Source: an uncultured Oscillospiraceae bacterium
GTDB taxonomy: Bacteria > Bacillota > Clostridia > Oscillospirales > Oscillospiraceae
Direction of reading: 5' to 3'
NCBI GenBank assembly: GCA_910579965.1
Contig: CAJTWF010000036.1
Span: forward strand, 1 to 27,133
DNA length: 27,133 nucleotides
Position 1 is the first letter of the stretch, and the number at the start of each line of letters is the position of its first letter. The position numbers were made by a program, and so were the translations under genes. The notes beneath the pieces are model-generated. The model made no database searches and was not told the DNA's origin. It worked only from the letters and a program-made list of their open reading frames with translations. Positions 6,766 to 13,768 of the stretch are shown here, in pieces.

Positions 6766-7778
6766 ATTACAAGGAACTCAATCTCATCGGCTCCTCCTCC
6801 CCCCACATCCGCACCAAGGACGGCGCGGGCCACATCATGGGGGAGGTGCTCATCGCCATGGCCCTGCCCCTGGCCTTTGCGGTGTACAACTTCGGCCCCC
6901 GGGCCCTGGCCACCGCGGCGGTGAGCGCGGCGGGCTGCTGCGCTTTTGAGTGGCTGTACCGGGCGGCGCTGAGAAAGGACAACACCCTGGGGGACCTGAG
7001 CGCCGCCGTTACGGGCGTGCTCATCGCCTTTGTCTGCCCGGTGACCATCCCCTACTGGATCCTCCTCATCGGAGACTTTTTCGCCATCGTCTTTGTCAAG
7101 CAGCTCTTCGGCGGCATTGGCAAGAACTTCCTGAATCCCGCCCTGGCGGCCCGGGCCTTCATGCTCTCCTGGGCCGGGGAGATGACCACCTGGGTGGGGC
7201 CCCGCACCGCCGCCCCCATTGTGGGGGCCTTCGACGCGGCCACCTATCCCACCCCCATGGCCCTGCTCCACGAGAACAACCTGGAGGGCCTCTCTCAGAT
7301 GTATGACCTGCCGGAGATGCTGGTGGGCCTCACCGGCGGCTCCATGGGCGAGGTGAGCGCCCTGCTGCTGGTCCTGGGCGGACTGTTCCTCATCTTCCGC
7401 AAGGTCATCACCTGGTACATCCCGGTCAGCTACATCGGCACTGTGGCCGCCCTCACCTTCCTCTTCCCCCGGGGCAACGACCCGGTGCAGTGGATGCTCT
7501 ACAACCTGTTGGGCGGCGGTCTGATGCTGGGGGCCTTCTTCATGGCCACCGACTATGTCACCAGCCCGGTGAGCCACAAGGGACAGGTGATCTTCGGCGT
7601 AGGCTGCGGCCTGATTACCGTGTTTATCCGGTACTTCGGCTCCTACAGCGAGGGCGTGTGCTACGCCATTCTGGTCATGAACCTGACGGTGTGGCTCATT
7701 GACAAGAACATCCGCCCCAACCGCTTCGGCGTGGTGAAGGCGGCCAAATCCGAGAAAAAGGAGGCTGCGGGCAAATGA
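6762..7778 (+). CDS. rnfD: Rnf complex subunit D (membrane, FMN-bearing)
   Basis: RnfD is an integral membrane subunit with covalently bound FMN, related to NqrB. The 338-aa sequence has the N-terminal SSSPHIR motif typical of RnfD, many hydrophobic helices, and the conserved NPALAARAFMLSWAGEMTTW segment (residues ~125-144). The flavinylation motif, usually S-x-A-T-P, appears here as TYPTPM (161-166), so Thr164 is the expected FMN attachment residue. The S-to-T and A-to-P changes are slightly unusual. A second conserved region, GAFFMATDYVTSP, lies near the C-terminus. Both ends overlap neighbours by ATGA (4 nt), indicating translational coupling with rnfC and rnfG. Confidence 0.96.
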   Translation: MNYKELNLIGSSSPHIRTKDGAGHIMGEVLIAMALPLAFAVYNFGPRALATAAVSAAGCCAFEWLYRAALRKDNTLGDLSAAVTGVLIAFVCPVTIPYWILLIGDFFAIVFVKQLFGGIGKNFLNPALAARAFMLSWAGEMTTWVGPRTAAPIVGAFDAATYPTPMALLHENNLEGLSQMYDLPEMLVGLTGGSMGEVSALLLVLGGLFLIFRKVITWYIPVSYIGTVAALTFLFPRGNDPVQWMLYNLLGGGLMLGAFFMATDYVTSPVSHKGQVIFGVGCGLITVFIRYFGSYSEGVCYAILVMNLTVWLIDKNIRPNRFGVVKAAKSEKKEAAGK

Positions 7779-8407
7779 GCAAGAACAGCAAGAACAGCGT
7801 GAAGGAGCCGGCGGAGGAGAGAACCCCCGCTCCCCAGCCCAAGGCGCTCAATCAGACCGCCATTGACCCGATGTACATAGGCCGCCTGGCCGGGACCCTG
7901 CTGGGCATCTGCCTGGTGACGGCCCTGCTGCTGGGGGCGGTCAACCAGGTCACCAAGCCCCGCATCGACGCGGCCCAGAAGGCCAAGACCGAGGCCGCCA
8001 TGGCCCAGGTGCTCCCGGCGGACGCCTATGAGCGGGTGGACACGGACGCCCCCGGCGTCACGGCGCTCTACCGGGCCGTCTCCGGCGGGGCCCAGGCGGG
8101 CTTTGTGGCGGAGATCTCCGCCACCGGGAGCCAGGGATCTATCGACATGGTGGTGGGCGTGGACACCGCCGGCGCGGTGACAGGCGTGTCCGTCACCAAG
8201 CACAGCGAGACGAAAAACATTGGCACCAAGGTTGTCTCCGATCAGGCGGTGCTGGACCGGTTCATCGGCATGAGCCATGACGCCGGCGACATCACCGTCA
8301 ACGCCGGGACCAACCGCTTTGACGGCGTCAGCGGCGCTACGGTCACTTCCAAGGGCGTGGCCGCCGGGGTCAACGCGGCCCTGGCCGCCGTGCAGGGCGT
8401 GCAGTAA
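7775..8407 (+). CDS. rnfG: Rnf complex subunit G (FMN-binding)
   Basis: RnfG is anchored by one N-terminal helix and carries a covalent FMN on its extracytoplasmic domain. The 210-aa protein has a polar N-terminus of ~35 residues, one membrane helix (about 36-57, GRLAGTLLGICLVTALLLG) and an FMN-binding domain. FDGVSGATVTSKGV (182-195) contains the SGAT flavinylation motif with Thr189 as the FMN site. VTKHSETKNIGTKV (140-153) is the other conserved family block. The N-terminal extension before the helix is longer than in E. coli RsxG. The start overlaps the rnfD stop by ATGA. Confidence 0.96.
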   Translation: MSKNSKNSVKEPAEERTPAPQPKALNQTAIDPMYIGRLAGTLLGICLVTALLLGAVNQVTKPRIDAAQKAKTEAAMAQVLPADAYERVDTDAPGVTALYRAVSGGAQAGFVAEISATGSQGSIDMVVGVDTAGAVTGVSVTKHSETKNIGTKVVSDQAVLDRFIGMSHDAGDITVNAGTNRFDGVSGATVTSKGVAAGVNAALAAVQGVQ

Positions 8408-8424
8408 AGGAGGAGGGAAGCGCA

Positions 8425-9024
8425 ATGAATATCGGTAAGCAGTTAAAGGAAGGCTTTATCACCCAGAACCCGGTGCTGGTCCAGCTGCTGGGCATGTGCT
8501 CCACCCTGGCCATCACCACCACCATCGCCAACGGCATCGGCATGGGCGCGTCGGTGACCATCATCCTCACCCTCTCCAACATCTTCATCTCCCTGCTGCG
8601 GCGGGTCATCCCCCAGCAGGTGCGCATTGCGGCCTACATTGTGGTTATCGCCGGCTTTGTGACCATGGTGGATCTGCTGCTCCAGGCATTCTTCCCGGAT
8701 ATCGCGGAGAGCCTGGGCGTGTTCATCCCCCTCATCGTGGTCAACTGCGTCATCCTGGCCCGGGCGGAGTCCTTCGCCAGCAAGAACAAGCCCCTGGCCG
8801 CGGCCGTGGACGGCATCTGCCAGGGCCTGGGCTATACGGTGGTGCTGCTGGTCATGAGCGGCATCCGGGAGGTGCTGGGAGCGGGCACCTTCAACGGCGC
8901 GGAGGTCTTCCCCGCCGAGTACGCCGCCGGGATGATGGCCCTGCCTGTGGGCGGCTTTCTGACCCTGGGCGTGCTCATCGCCCTGATGCAGTGGGCCCAG
9001 ACCAAGGTAAAGGGAGGTAAGTGA
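8425..9024 (+). CDS. rnfE: Rnf complex subunit E (membrane)
   Basis: RnfE and RnfA are paired homologous membrane subunits with six helices each, of inverted topology, which hold an iron-sulfur centre between them in the membrane. This 199-aa protein begins NIGKQLKEGFITQNPVLVQLLGMCSTLA, the conserved RnfE N-terminus. It has VNCVILARAESFASKN (~110-125) with the family's conserved N-C-x-x-L-x-R motif, and GIREVLGAG (~142-150). The ribosome site AGGAGGG precedes the ATG by about 7 nt. It is followed by rnfA with no gap. Confidence 0.96.
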   Translation: MNIGKQLKEGFITQNPVLVQLLGMCSTLAITTTIANGIGMGASVTIILTLSNIFISLLRRVIPQQVRIAAYIVVIAGFVTMVDLLLQAFFPDIAESLGVFIPLIVVNCVILARAESFASKNKPLAAAVDGICQGLGYTVVLLVMSGIREVLGAGTFNGAEVFPAEYAAGMMALPVGGFLTLGVLIALMQWAQTKVKGGK

Positions 9025-9026
9025 CC

Positions 9027-9614
9027 ATGGAGTGGACGACATTGTTTGACATCGCCCTGGGCGCGATTCTCATCAACAACTTTATTCTGGTCCAGTTCCT
9101 GGGCATCTGCCCCTTCATGGGCGTGTCCAAGAAGATGGACACCGCCGTGGGCATGGGCTTCGCGGTGATCTTCGTCATGGCCCTGGCCTCGGCGCTGTGC
9201 TACCCGGTGAATGTGCTGCTGGAGAGCCTGGATCTGAAGTACATGCAGACCGTGGCCTTTATCCTGGTCATCGCGGCCCTGGTGCAATTTGTGGAGATGT
9301 TCCTGAAGAAGTCCATGCCCTCCCTCTATGAGGCCCTGGGCGTGTACCTGCCCCTCATCACCACCAACTGCGCGGTGCTGGGCGCGGTGCTGCTGAACGT
9401 GCAGAACCACAACAACTTCATTGAGTCCGTGGTCTACGGCATCACCGGCGGCGCGGGCTTCCTGCTGGCGATTGTGCTCTTTGCCAGCATCCGGGAGCGG
9501 CTGGAGTTCTCCGATCCGCCCAAGGCCTTCCAGGGCTTCCCCATCGCCCTTGTGACGGCGGGACTGATGGCGCTGAGCTTCATGGGCTTCCAGGGGCTCC
9601 AGATCCCGTGGTAA
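9027..9614 (+). CDS. rnfA: Rnf complex subunit A (membrane)
   Basis: RnfA is the sister of RnfE. The 195-aa product has LINNFILVQFLGICPFMGVS (family-diagnostic, residues ~14-33) and LITTNCAVLGAVL (~111-123), with the two conserved cysteines (C-P and N-C) thought to ligate the intramembrane iron-sulfur centre. Six hydrophobic stretches fit six helices. A GTG at 9021 would overlap the rnfE stop, but GGGAGG lies only 3 nt before it and 9 nt before the ATG at 9027, so the ATG is preferred. The two choices differ by two residues. Confidence 0.95.
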   Translation: MEWTTLFDIALGAILINNFILVQFLGICPFMGVSKKMDTAVGMGFAVIFVMALASALCYPVNVLLESLDLKYMQTVAFILVIAALVQFVEMFLKKSMPSLYEALGVYLPLITTNCAVLGAVLLNVQNHNNFIESVVYGITGGAGFLLAIVLFASIRERLEFSDPPKAFQGFPIALVTAGLMALSFMGFQGLQIPW

Positions 9615-9631
9615 AGAGGAGGAGATAGACT

Positions 9632-10462
9632 GTGAATATATTCTATGCTGTGCTCACCCTGGGCGCGCTGGGCGGCGTGTTCGGCCTGGTGCTGGCGGTG
9701 GCGTCCAAGGTGTTTGAGGTGAAGACCGATCCCCGGCTGGACCTGATTCTGGACTGCCTGCCCGGGGCCAACTGCGGCGGCTGCGGCTATCCCGGCTGCG
9801 CCGGCTGCGCGGCGGCCATTCTGGAGAAGAAGGCCCCGGTGAACGCCTGCCCCAGCTGCTCCGGCCTCCAGACCAGCCGCATCGCGGCGGTGATGGGGGT
9901 GGAGGTTCAGGCGGTGGAGCGCCGGGTGGCCTTCGTCCGCTGCAACGGCGGCGAACGGGCGGGCCACAAGTTTGAGCGGTACGTGGGCATCGAGGACTGC
10001 GTGGCCGCCATGAAGGTGGCCGGCAACGGCACCCTGGACTGCTCCTTCGGCTGCCTGGGCCGGGGCACCTGCGTGAAGGTGTGCAAGTTCGACGCCATCC
10101 ACATCAACGCCCACGGCGTGGCGGAGGTGGACCGGGAGAAGTGCACCTGCTGCATGCAGTGTGCCGCCGCCTGTCCCCGGCACGTCATCGTCAGTATGCC
10201 CTACGCCGTGGACGTGGTGCTGCCCTGCGCCAACCACGAGAAGGGCGCGTCGGCCAAGGCCCACTGCGCGGTCAGCTGTATCGGCTGCAAGCTGTGTGAG
10301 CGCAACTGCCCCGCCGGCGCCATTACGGTGAACAACAACGTGGCCCGCATCGACTACGACAAGTGCACCTCCTGCGGCACCTGCGTGGCCAAGTGCCCGA
10401 GAAAGCTGATTGTGGACATCCACGCCGACGGCAAGGTGGCCCCGGTGGTGGCGGACAAGTAG
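9632..10462 (+). CDS. rnfB: Rnf complex subunit B (multi-4Fe-4S, ferredoxin entry)
   Basis: RnfB accepts electrons from reduced ferredoxin. It starts with GTG (GAGGAGG 9 nt upstream). One N-terminal helix (residues ~3-25) is followed by a 4Fe-4S motif ANCGGCGYPGC with a further Cys at ~73. Four ferredoxin-type cysteine groups follow: around 137-151, 171-181, 212-226 and 245-255 (CTSCGTCVAKCP). That gives about five clusters, the extended form known from clostridial and acetogen Rnf rather than the shorter E. coli RsxB. At 276 aa it is within the usual range. It is the last gene, giving the order C-D-G-E-A-B, and a terminator follows 38 nt later. Confidence 0.96.
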   Translation: MNIFYAVLTLGALGGVFGLVLAVASKVFEVKTDPRLDLILDCLPGANCGGCGYPGCAGCAAAILEKKAPVNACPSCSGLQTSRIAAVMGVEVQAVERRVAFVRCNGGERAGHKFERYVGIEDCVAAMKVAGNGTLDCSFGCLGRGTCVKVCKFDAIHINAHGVAEVDREKCTCCMQCAAACPRHVIVSMPYAVDVVLPCANHEKGASAKAHCAVSCIGCKLCERNCPAGAITVNNNVARIDYDKCTSCGTCVAKCPRKLIVDIHADGKVAPVVADK

Positions 10463-10476
10463 GCGTTCCCCATCAG

Positions 10477-10492
10477 CGCCTGATATCAGGCG
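10477..10492. repeat. 16-bp perfect palindrome after rnfB
   Basis: cgcctgat / atcaggcg at 10477-10492 is a perfect palindrome with no loop, centred on GATATC, 15 nt after the rnfB stop. It could be a binding site or an accessory part of the terminator that follows at 10501. Confidence 0.5.
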
Positions 10493-10500
10493 TTAAAAAT

Positions 10501-10542
10501 GGCTGCCAACCGTCTTTCGACAGACTGCTGGCAGCCGTTTTT
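10501..10542 (+). terminator. Intrinsic terminator of the rnf operon
   Basis: Outer stem ggctgcca (10501-10508) pairs with tggcagcc (10529-10536); an inner stem (gtct / agac) closes a TTTCGAC-type loop. GTTTTT follows immediately at 10537-10542. Confidence 0.85.
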
Positions 10543-10568
10543 CCGCCTCCGGGGAGAGAGGATTGACA

Positions 10569-10685
10569 ATGACGAAAAATCGTTATCATGGAGAGTACAT
10601 CCCCCTGGAGGATTCTGCGCGGGGCGGCGGGGCCTCTGACGGGCCGCCGGCCCCATCCATCATCAGACGGAGGAAAAGAATATGA
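10569..10685 (+). CDS. Possible 38-aa leader peptide coupled to the NifX-like gene
   Basis: An ATG at 10569 is preceded by GAGAGAGG at a workable distance. It opens a 38-codon frame (MTKNRYHGEYIPLEDSARGG, then a Gly/Pro-rich stretch and a basic end IIRRRKRI). Its TGA overlaps the start of the next gene as ATGA, the arrangement seen in translational coupling. Against it: a TTGACA at 10563-10568 and TATCAT at 10584-10589 (15-nt spacing, short) could form a promoter that would start RNA inside this frame. The middle is a GC-rich self-complementary segment that could act as RNA structure instead. I recognise no family. Confidence 0.35.
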   Translation: MTKNRYHGEYIPLEDSARGGGASDGPPAPSIIRRRKRI

Positions 10686-11083
10686 AAATCGCGGTTCCCT
10701 ATGAAAACGGCATGGTATTTCAGCATTTCGGCCACACAGAGCAGTTCAAGGTCTATGACGTTGAGAACGGGGAGATCACCGGCTCCAGCGTCGCGGACGC
10801 CAGCGGCAGCGGCCACGGCGCGCTGGCCCATCTCCTGTCCGGCATGGCGGTGGAGGTTCTGATCTGCGGCGGGATCGGTCCGGGGGCGCAGAACGCGCTG
10901 GCCAGCGCCGGAATTAAGCTCTACGGCGGCGTGTCCGGAGAGGCGGACGCCGCGGTCAAGGCCCTTCTGGCGGGCACTCTCGCCTATAACCCGGAGGCTC
11001 GCTGCGATCACCACGCCCACGGAGACCACGGCAGCTGCGGGCAGCACGGCTGCGGCGGCCACGGCGGCGGATGCCGCAGCTGA
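10682..11083 (+). CDS. NifB/NifX-type iron-molybdenum cofactor-binding domain protein, His-rich tail
   Basis: The 133-aa protein has the dinitrogenase FeMo-cofactor biosynthesis fold: MKIAVPYENGMVFQHFGHTEQFKVYDVENG at the start (the HFGH-x-x-x-F motif is diagnostic), VEVLICGGIGPGAQNALASAGIK in the middle, and an ALLAG helix. The last ~25 residues are His/Cys/Gly-rich (CDHHAHGDHG, CGQHGCGGHGGGC), a probable metal-binding tail. No nif gene is present in the window, so nitrogenase maturation is unlikely. Stand-alone members are common in anaerobes and are thought to carry metal or Fe-S clusters. AGACGGAGG lies 9 nt before the start. Confidence 0.88.
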   Translation: MKIAVPYENGMVFQHFGHTEQFKVYDVENGEITGSSVADASGSGHGALAHLLSGMAVEVLICGGIGPGAQNALASAGIKLYGGVSGEADAAVKALLAGTLAYNPEARCDHHAHGDHGSCGQHGCGGHGGGCRS

Positions 11084-11112
11084 GAAGCGCCCCCAGCCGG
11101 AGGTGATGGACA

Positions 11113-11532
11113 TTGGGAGCGTGGTTTGTGTTTGCCCTGCTGTCCGCCCTGTTCGCGGCCCTCACCTCGATCCTGGCAAAGGCCGGGCTCCAGGGCGTTC
11201 CCTCCAATCTGGCGACAGGCATCCGGACGGCGGTGGTGCTGGCCATGGCCTGGGGCATGGTGTTTCTCACCGGGGAGCAGACCGCGCTGGCCCGGGTGAG
11301 CCCCAGGAGCTGGCTGTTTCTGATTCTGTCCGGCCTGGCCACAGGCGCGTCCTGGCTGTGCTACTACAGGGCCCTGCAGCTGGGCGAGGTGTCGAAGGTT
11401 GTGCCGGTGGACAAGCTGAGCGTGGTAATTACCCTGGTTCTGGCCTTTGTATTCCTCCGCGAGCAGTTCACCCTCAAGTCCCTTGCCGGCTGCGTCCTGC
11501 TGGCCGCCGGAACCCTGCTTCTGGTGCTGTAA
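11113..11532 (+). CDS. Half-size EamA (drug/metabolite transporter superfamily) membrane protein
   Basis: The 139-aa protein has five hydrophobic helices with WFVFALLSALFAALTSILAKAGL at the start and VPVDKLSVVITLVLAFVFLREQ near the end. The P-V-x-K-x-S/x-V and L-x-E-x-(F/L)-T motifs are those of one EamA half. Full-length DMT transporters have ten helices, so this is a single-repeat form that would need to dimerise. It starts with TTG at 11113: a perfect GGAGGTGAT ends 5 nt before it, giving 9 nt from GGAGG. The ATG at 11106 lies within that site and is in another frame. It lies 29 nt after the NifX-like gene and is probably co-transcribed. The substrate is unknown. Confidence 0.85.
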   Translation: MGAWFVFALLSALFAALTSILAKAGLQGVPSNLATGIRTAVVLAMAWGMVFLTGEQTALARVSPRSWLFLILSGLATGASWLCYYRALQLGEVSKVVPVDKLSVVITLVLAFVFLREQFTLKSLAGCVLLAAGTLLLVL

Positions 11533-11556
11533 TTTCCCCGCTGGCGGCATTGCACC

Positions 11557-11585
11557 TTGAACTGGAAAAGATTTCATGGTATAAT
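11557..11585 (+). promoter_or_regulatory. Sigma-A promoter of the nucleoside phosphorylase gene
   Basis: -35 TTGAAC (11557-11562), 17-nt spacer, -10 TATAAT (11580-11585). The start near 11592 gives a leader of about 28 nt with AAAAGGAGG. This shows that the in-frame ATG at 11557 cannot be the translation start. Confidence 0.88.
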
Positions 11586-11619
11586 CAACCATAACACCCT
11601 TTCAAAAGGAGGACCTGAC

Positions 11620-12393
11620 ATGCAGGAAATGGAGAGACAGTATCATATCAACTGCGTCCACGGGGATGTGGGGCGCTACTGCATCCTGCCCGGCGATCCG
11701 GGCCGGTGCGAGTCCATTGCGGCGCTGTTTGACGGCGCGGCGTTTGTGGGGCAGAACCGGGAGTATGTCATCTACACCGGCACCCTTCTGGGGGAGAAGG
11801 TCTCCGTCTGCTCCACGGGCATCGGCGGGCCCTCCGCCGCCATCGCCATGGAGGAGCTGACCGCCATTGGCGCGGACACCTTTATCCGGGTGGGCACCTG
11901 CGGCGGCATTGACCTGAGCGTACAGTCCGGGGACATCGTGGTTGCCACCGGAGCCATCCGCTTTGAGGGAACCAGCCGGGAGTACGCGCCCATCGAGTTC
12001 CCCGCGGTGTCCGACTTCGGCATTGCCGCCGCCCTGGCGGACGCGGCCCGTGCCATGGGCAAGACCTGCCACACCGGCGTGGTCCAGTGCAAGGACAGCT
12101 TCTACGGCCAGCACTCCCCGGCCCGCATGCCTGTGAGCTATGAGCTGCTGAACAAGTGGGAGGCCTGGAAGCGGCTGGGGGTCAAGGCCAGCGAGATGGA
12201 GTCCGCGGCTCTGTTCGTGGTGGCGGCGGCGCTGGGTGTGCGGTGCGGCAGCTGCTTCCACGTGGTATGGAACCAGGAGCGGGAGGCCGCCGGCCTGGAT
12301 CAGCGGATGAGCGAGGACACCAGCGCCGCCGTCCGGGTGGGCGTAGAGGCGCTGAAGCTGCTCATTGAGCGGGACCGGGCGGCCCGGAGCTGA
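11620..12393 (+). CDS. udp: Uridine phosphorylase-like nucleoside phosphorylase
   Basis: Nucleoside phosphorylases split nucleosides with phosphate into base and ribose-1-phosphate. The 257-aa product, close to the ~253 aa of E. coli Udp, has CILPGDPGRCESIA (phosphate-binding GDPxR, residues ~22-35), STGIGGPSAAIAMEEL (~66-81), FIRVGTCGGI (~88-97) and KASEMESAALF (~188-198). EMES is the ribose-binding motif typical of the NP-I family. Spacing and the WNQ-E segment favour uridine over purine phosphorylase, but substrate cannot be fixed by eye. GGAGG lies 7 nt before the ATG. It has its own promoter and a new transcription unit begins 20 nt after its stop. Confidence 0.85.
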   Translation: MQEMERQYHINCVHGDVGRYCILPGDPGRCESIAALFDGAAFVGQNREYVIYTGTLLGEKVSVCSTGIGGPSAAIAMEELTAIGADTFIRVGTCGGIDLSVQSGDIVVATGAIRFEGTSREYAPIEFPAVSDFGIAAALADAARAMGKTCHTGVVQCKDSFYGQHSPARMPVSYELLNKWEAWKRLGVKASEMESAALFVVAAALGVRCGSCFHVVWNQEREAAGLDQRMSEDTSAAVRVGVEALKLLIERDRAARS

Positions 12394-12413
12394 GAAATTT
12401 TTCCGCCCAGGGG

Positions 12414-12442
12414 TTGACATCCGCCCCTGCATCCCGTATACT
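12414..12442 (+). promoter_or_regulatory. Consensus sigma-A promoter driving the structured leader
   Basis: -35 TTGACA (12414-12419, perfect), 17-nt spacer, -10 TATACT (12437-12442). The predicted RNA start at about 12449 coincides with the first base of the structured leader. Confidence 0.88.
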
Positions 12443-12449
12443 GTGGACA

Positions 12450-12570
12450 GCAAGAGGGAGTAATCGGCGTCTTCGGGCGCGGTAAAGGCCGTCAATACGG
12501 GGCAGCCCCGTCTTTACCTGAAATGATGAGACTTTTGCGGTACGATTGTACCGCAAAAGTCTCTTTTTTT
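12450..12570 (+). ncRNA. Riboswitch-like leader with terminator, upstream of the Na+-pump beta subunit
   Basis: The leader contains GGGAGTAA (12456-12463), a small hairpin closed by a TTCG loop (gcgtc/ggcgc, ~12467-12480), and an outer stem ggtaaag/ctttacc (12481-12487 and 12512-12518). This encloses GTCAATA and the hairpin acgggg/ccccgt (~12497-12511). The segment gcaagag (12450-12456) can pair with cttttgc (12532-12538), closing the whole fold. That second strand is also part of the 5' arm of a perfect terminator at 12529-12562, so ligand binding would be expected to prevent termination (ON switch). GGGAGTA and GTCAATACG resemble the yybP-ykoY (Mn2+) family. The downstream Na+-pump gene suggests a Na+ sensor (DUF1646/Na+-I motif) as an alternative. 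Which class it is cannot be settled by eye. Confidence 0.75.
12529..12570 (+). terminator. Intrinsic terminator of the leader (attenuator)
   Basis: A perfect 15-bp stem, agacttttgcggtac (12529-12543) and its complement (12548-12562), has a GATT loop and is followed by C and seven T (12564-12570). It lies upstream of the gene it would control, so it is regulatory rather than an operon end. Confidence 0.92.
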
Positions 12571-12601
12571 CGTCCATACTCCCCAAAAGGAGGTTTTTCC
12601 C

Positions 12602-13708
12602 ATGCAGCTGTTCCTGGATCTGTTCGGCAATGTCCTGCGCTTCACTTGGCAGGAGGGGGTGATGCTCCTCATCGGCGGCGTTCTCATCTACCTGGCTATC
12701 CGGCGGGAGATGGAGCCTGCCCTCCTGCTCCCCATGGGCTTCGGGGCCATCCTGGTGAACCTGCCCTGTGTGAACACCGGGGCCATCGAGACCCTCTTTC
12801 AGGCCGGGGTGGCCAGCGAGCTCTTTCCTCTGCTGCTCTTCATCGGCATCGGAGCCATGATCGACTTCGGCCCCCTGCTCAGCAATCCCAGGCTGCTCCT
12901 GTTCGGCGCGGCGGCCCAGTTCGGCATCTTCTTTACCCTGGTGCTGGCCGCCGCCCTGGGCTTCCCCCTGGTGGACGCAGCCTCCGTGGCTATCATCGGC
13001 GCGGCGGACGGCCCCACCAGCATCTACGTGGCCAACTACTTCTCCAGCCAGTACCAGGGGGCCATCATGGTGGCCGCCTACTCCTACATGGCCCTGGTGC
13101 CCGTGGTCCAGCCCCCCATCATCCGGGCCGTCACCACGAAAAAGGAGCGGCAGATCCGGATGGACTACGCCCCCTCCGGCGTGTCCAAAACCACCCGCAT
13201 TCTCTTCCCCATCCTGGCCACCGTGGTGGCCGGGGCCCTGGCGCCCAAGAGCGCGGAGCTCATCGGCTTTCTCATGTTCGGCAACCTGCTGCGGGAGTGC
13301 GGCGTGTTGGACAGCCTCAGCCAGTCCGCCCAGCACGAGCTGGCCAACCTCATTACCCTGGTGCTGGGCCTGTCGGTGTCCTTCCAGATGCGGGCGGAGC
13401 TCTTCATCACCTGGCAGACCCTGCTGATCCTGCTGCTGGGGCTGGTGGCCTTCATCTTCGACACCCTGGGCGGCGTCCTCTTTGCCAAGCTCCTCAACCT
13501 CTTCTCCGCCAAAAAGATCAACCCCATGATCGGCGCGGCGGGCATATCCGCCTTCCCCATGTCCTGCCGGGTGGTCCACAGGATTGGCCAGGAGGAGGAC
13601 CCCGGCCTGTTCCTGCTCATGCACGCGGCGGGGGCCAACGTGGGCGGTCAGATCGCCTCTGTCATTGCCGGCGGCCTCATCATCACCCTGGTGGAGGGCC
13701 TGCTGTAG
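12602..13708 (+). CDS. oadB: Na+-translocating carboxylic-acid decarboxylase, beta subunit
   Basis: The beta subunit (OadB/MmdB/GcdB family) is the membrane channel that couples decarboxylation of biotin-bound CO2 to Na+ export. The 368-aa protein has ~9-11 hydrophobic helices. Family blocks are LLLFIGIGAMIDFGPLL (~77-93), the conserved IIGAADGPTSIY (~130-141) containing the essential Na+/H+-exchanging aspartate, and GAAGISAFPMSCRVV near residue 315, with HAAGANVGGQIASVIAGG near the end. AAGGAGG precedes the ATG by 8 nt. No alpha, biotin-carrier or classical gamma gene is in the window, so it either pairs with subunits encoded elsewhere or acts alone. A 41-aa single-helix gene follows. The riboswitch-like leader controls it. 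The symbol denotes the family; the substrate (oxaloacetate, methylmalonyl-CoA, glutaconyl-CoA or malonate) is unknown. Confidence 0.93.
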   Translation: MQLFLDLFGNVLRFTWQEGVMLLIGGVLIYLAIRREMEPALLLPMGFGAILVNLPCVNTGAIETLFQAGVASELFPLLLFIGIGAMIDFGPLLSNPRLLLFGAAAQFGIFFTLVLAAALGFPLVDAASVAIIGAADGPTSIYVANYFSSQYQGAIMVAAYSYMALVPVVQPPIIRAVTTKKERQIRMDYAPSGVSKTTRILFPILATVVAGALAPKSAELIGFLMFGNLLRECGVLDSLSQSAQHELANLITLVLGLSVSFQMRAELFITWQTLLILLLGLVAFIFDTLGGVLFAKLLNLFSAKKINPMIGAAGISAFPMSCRVVHRIGQEEDPGLFLLMHAAGANVGGQIASVIAGGLIITLVEGLL

Positions 13709-13768
13709 CCGCCGGAGCATACGATTAGTTGTCTGTGCGAATTATTATACGGAAAGGAGCTGTTTTCT

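Noticed and set aside
10477..10542. CRISPR or attachment-site repeat after rnfB
   Set aside because: The palindrome and hairpin are single and explained by a terminator; no spacer-repeat pattern.
12362..13720. 452-aa minus-strand frame and 401-aa plus-strand frame
   Set aside because: Both are shadows of the Na+-pump beta subunit; composition (Gln/His/Gly or Pro/Arg/His) is typical of frame artefacts.
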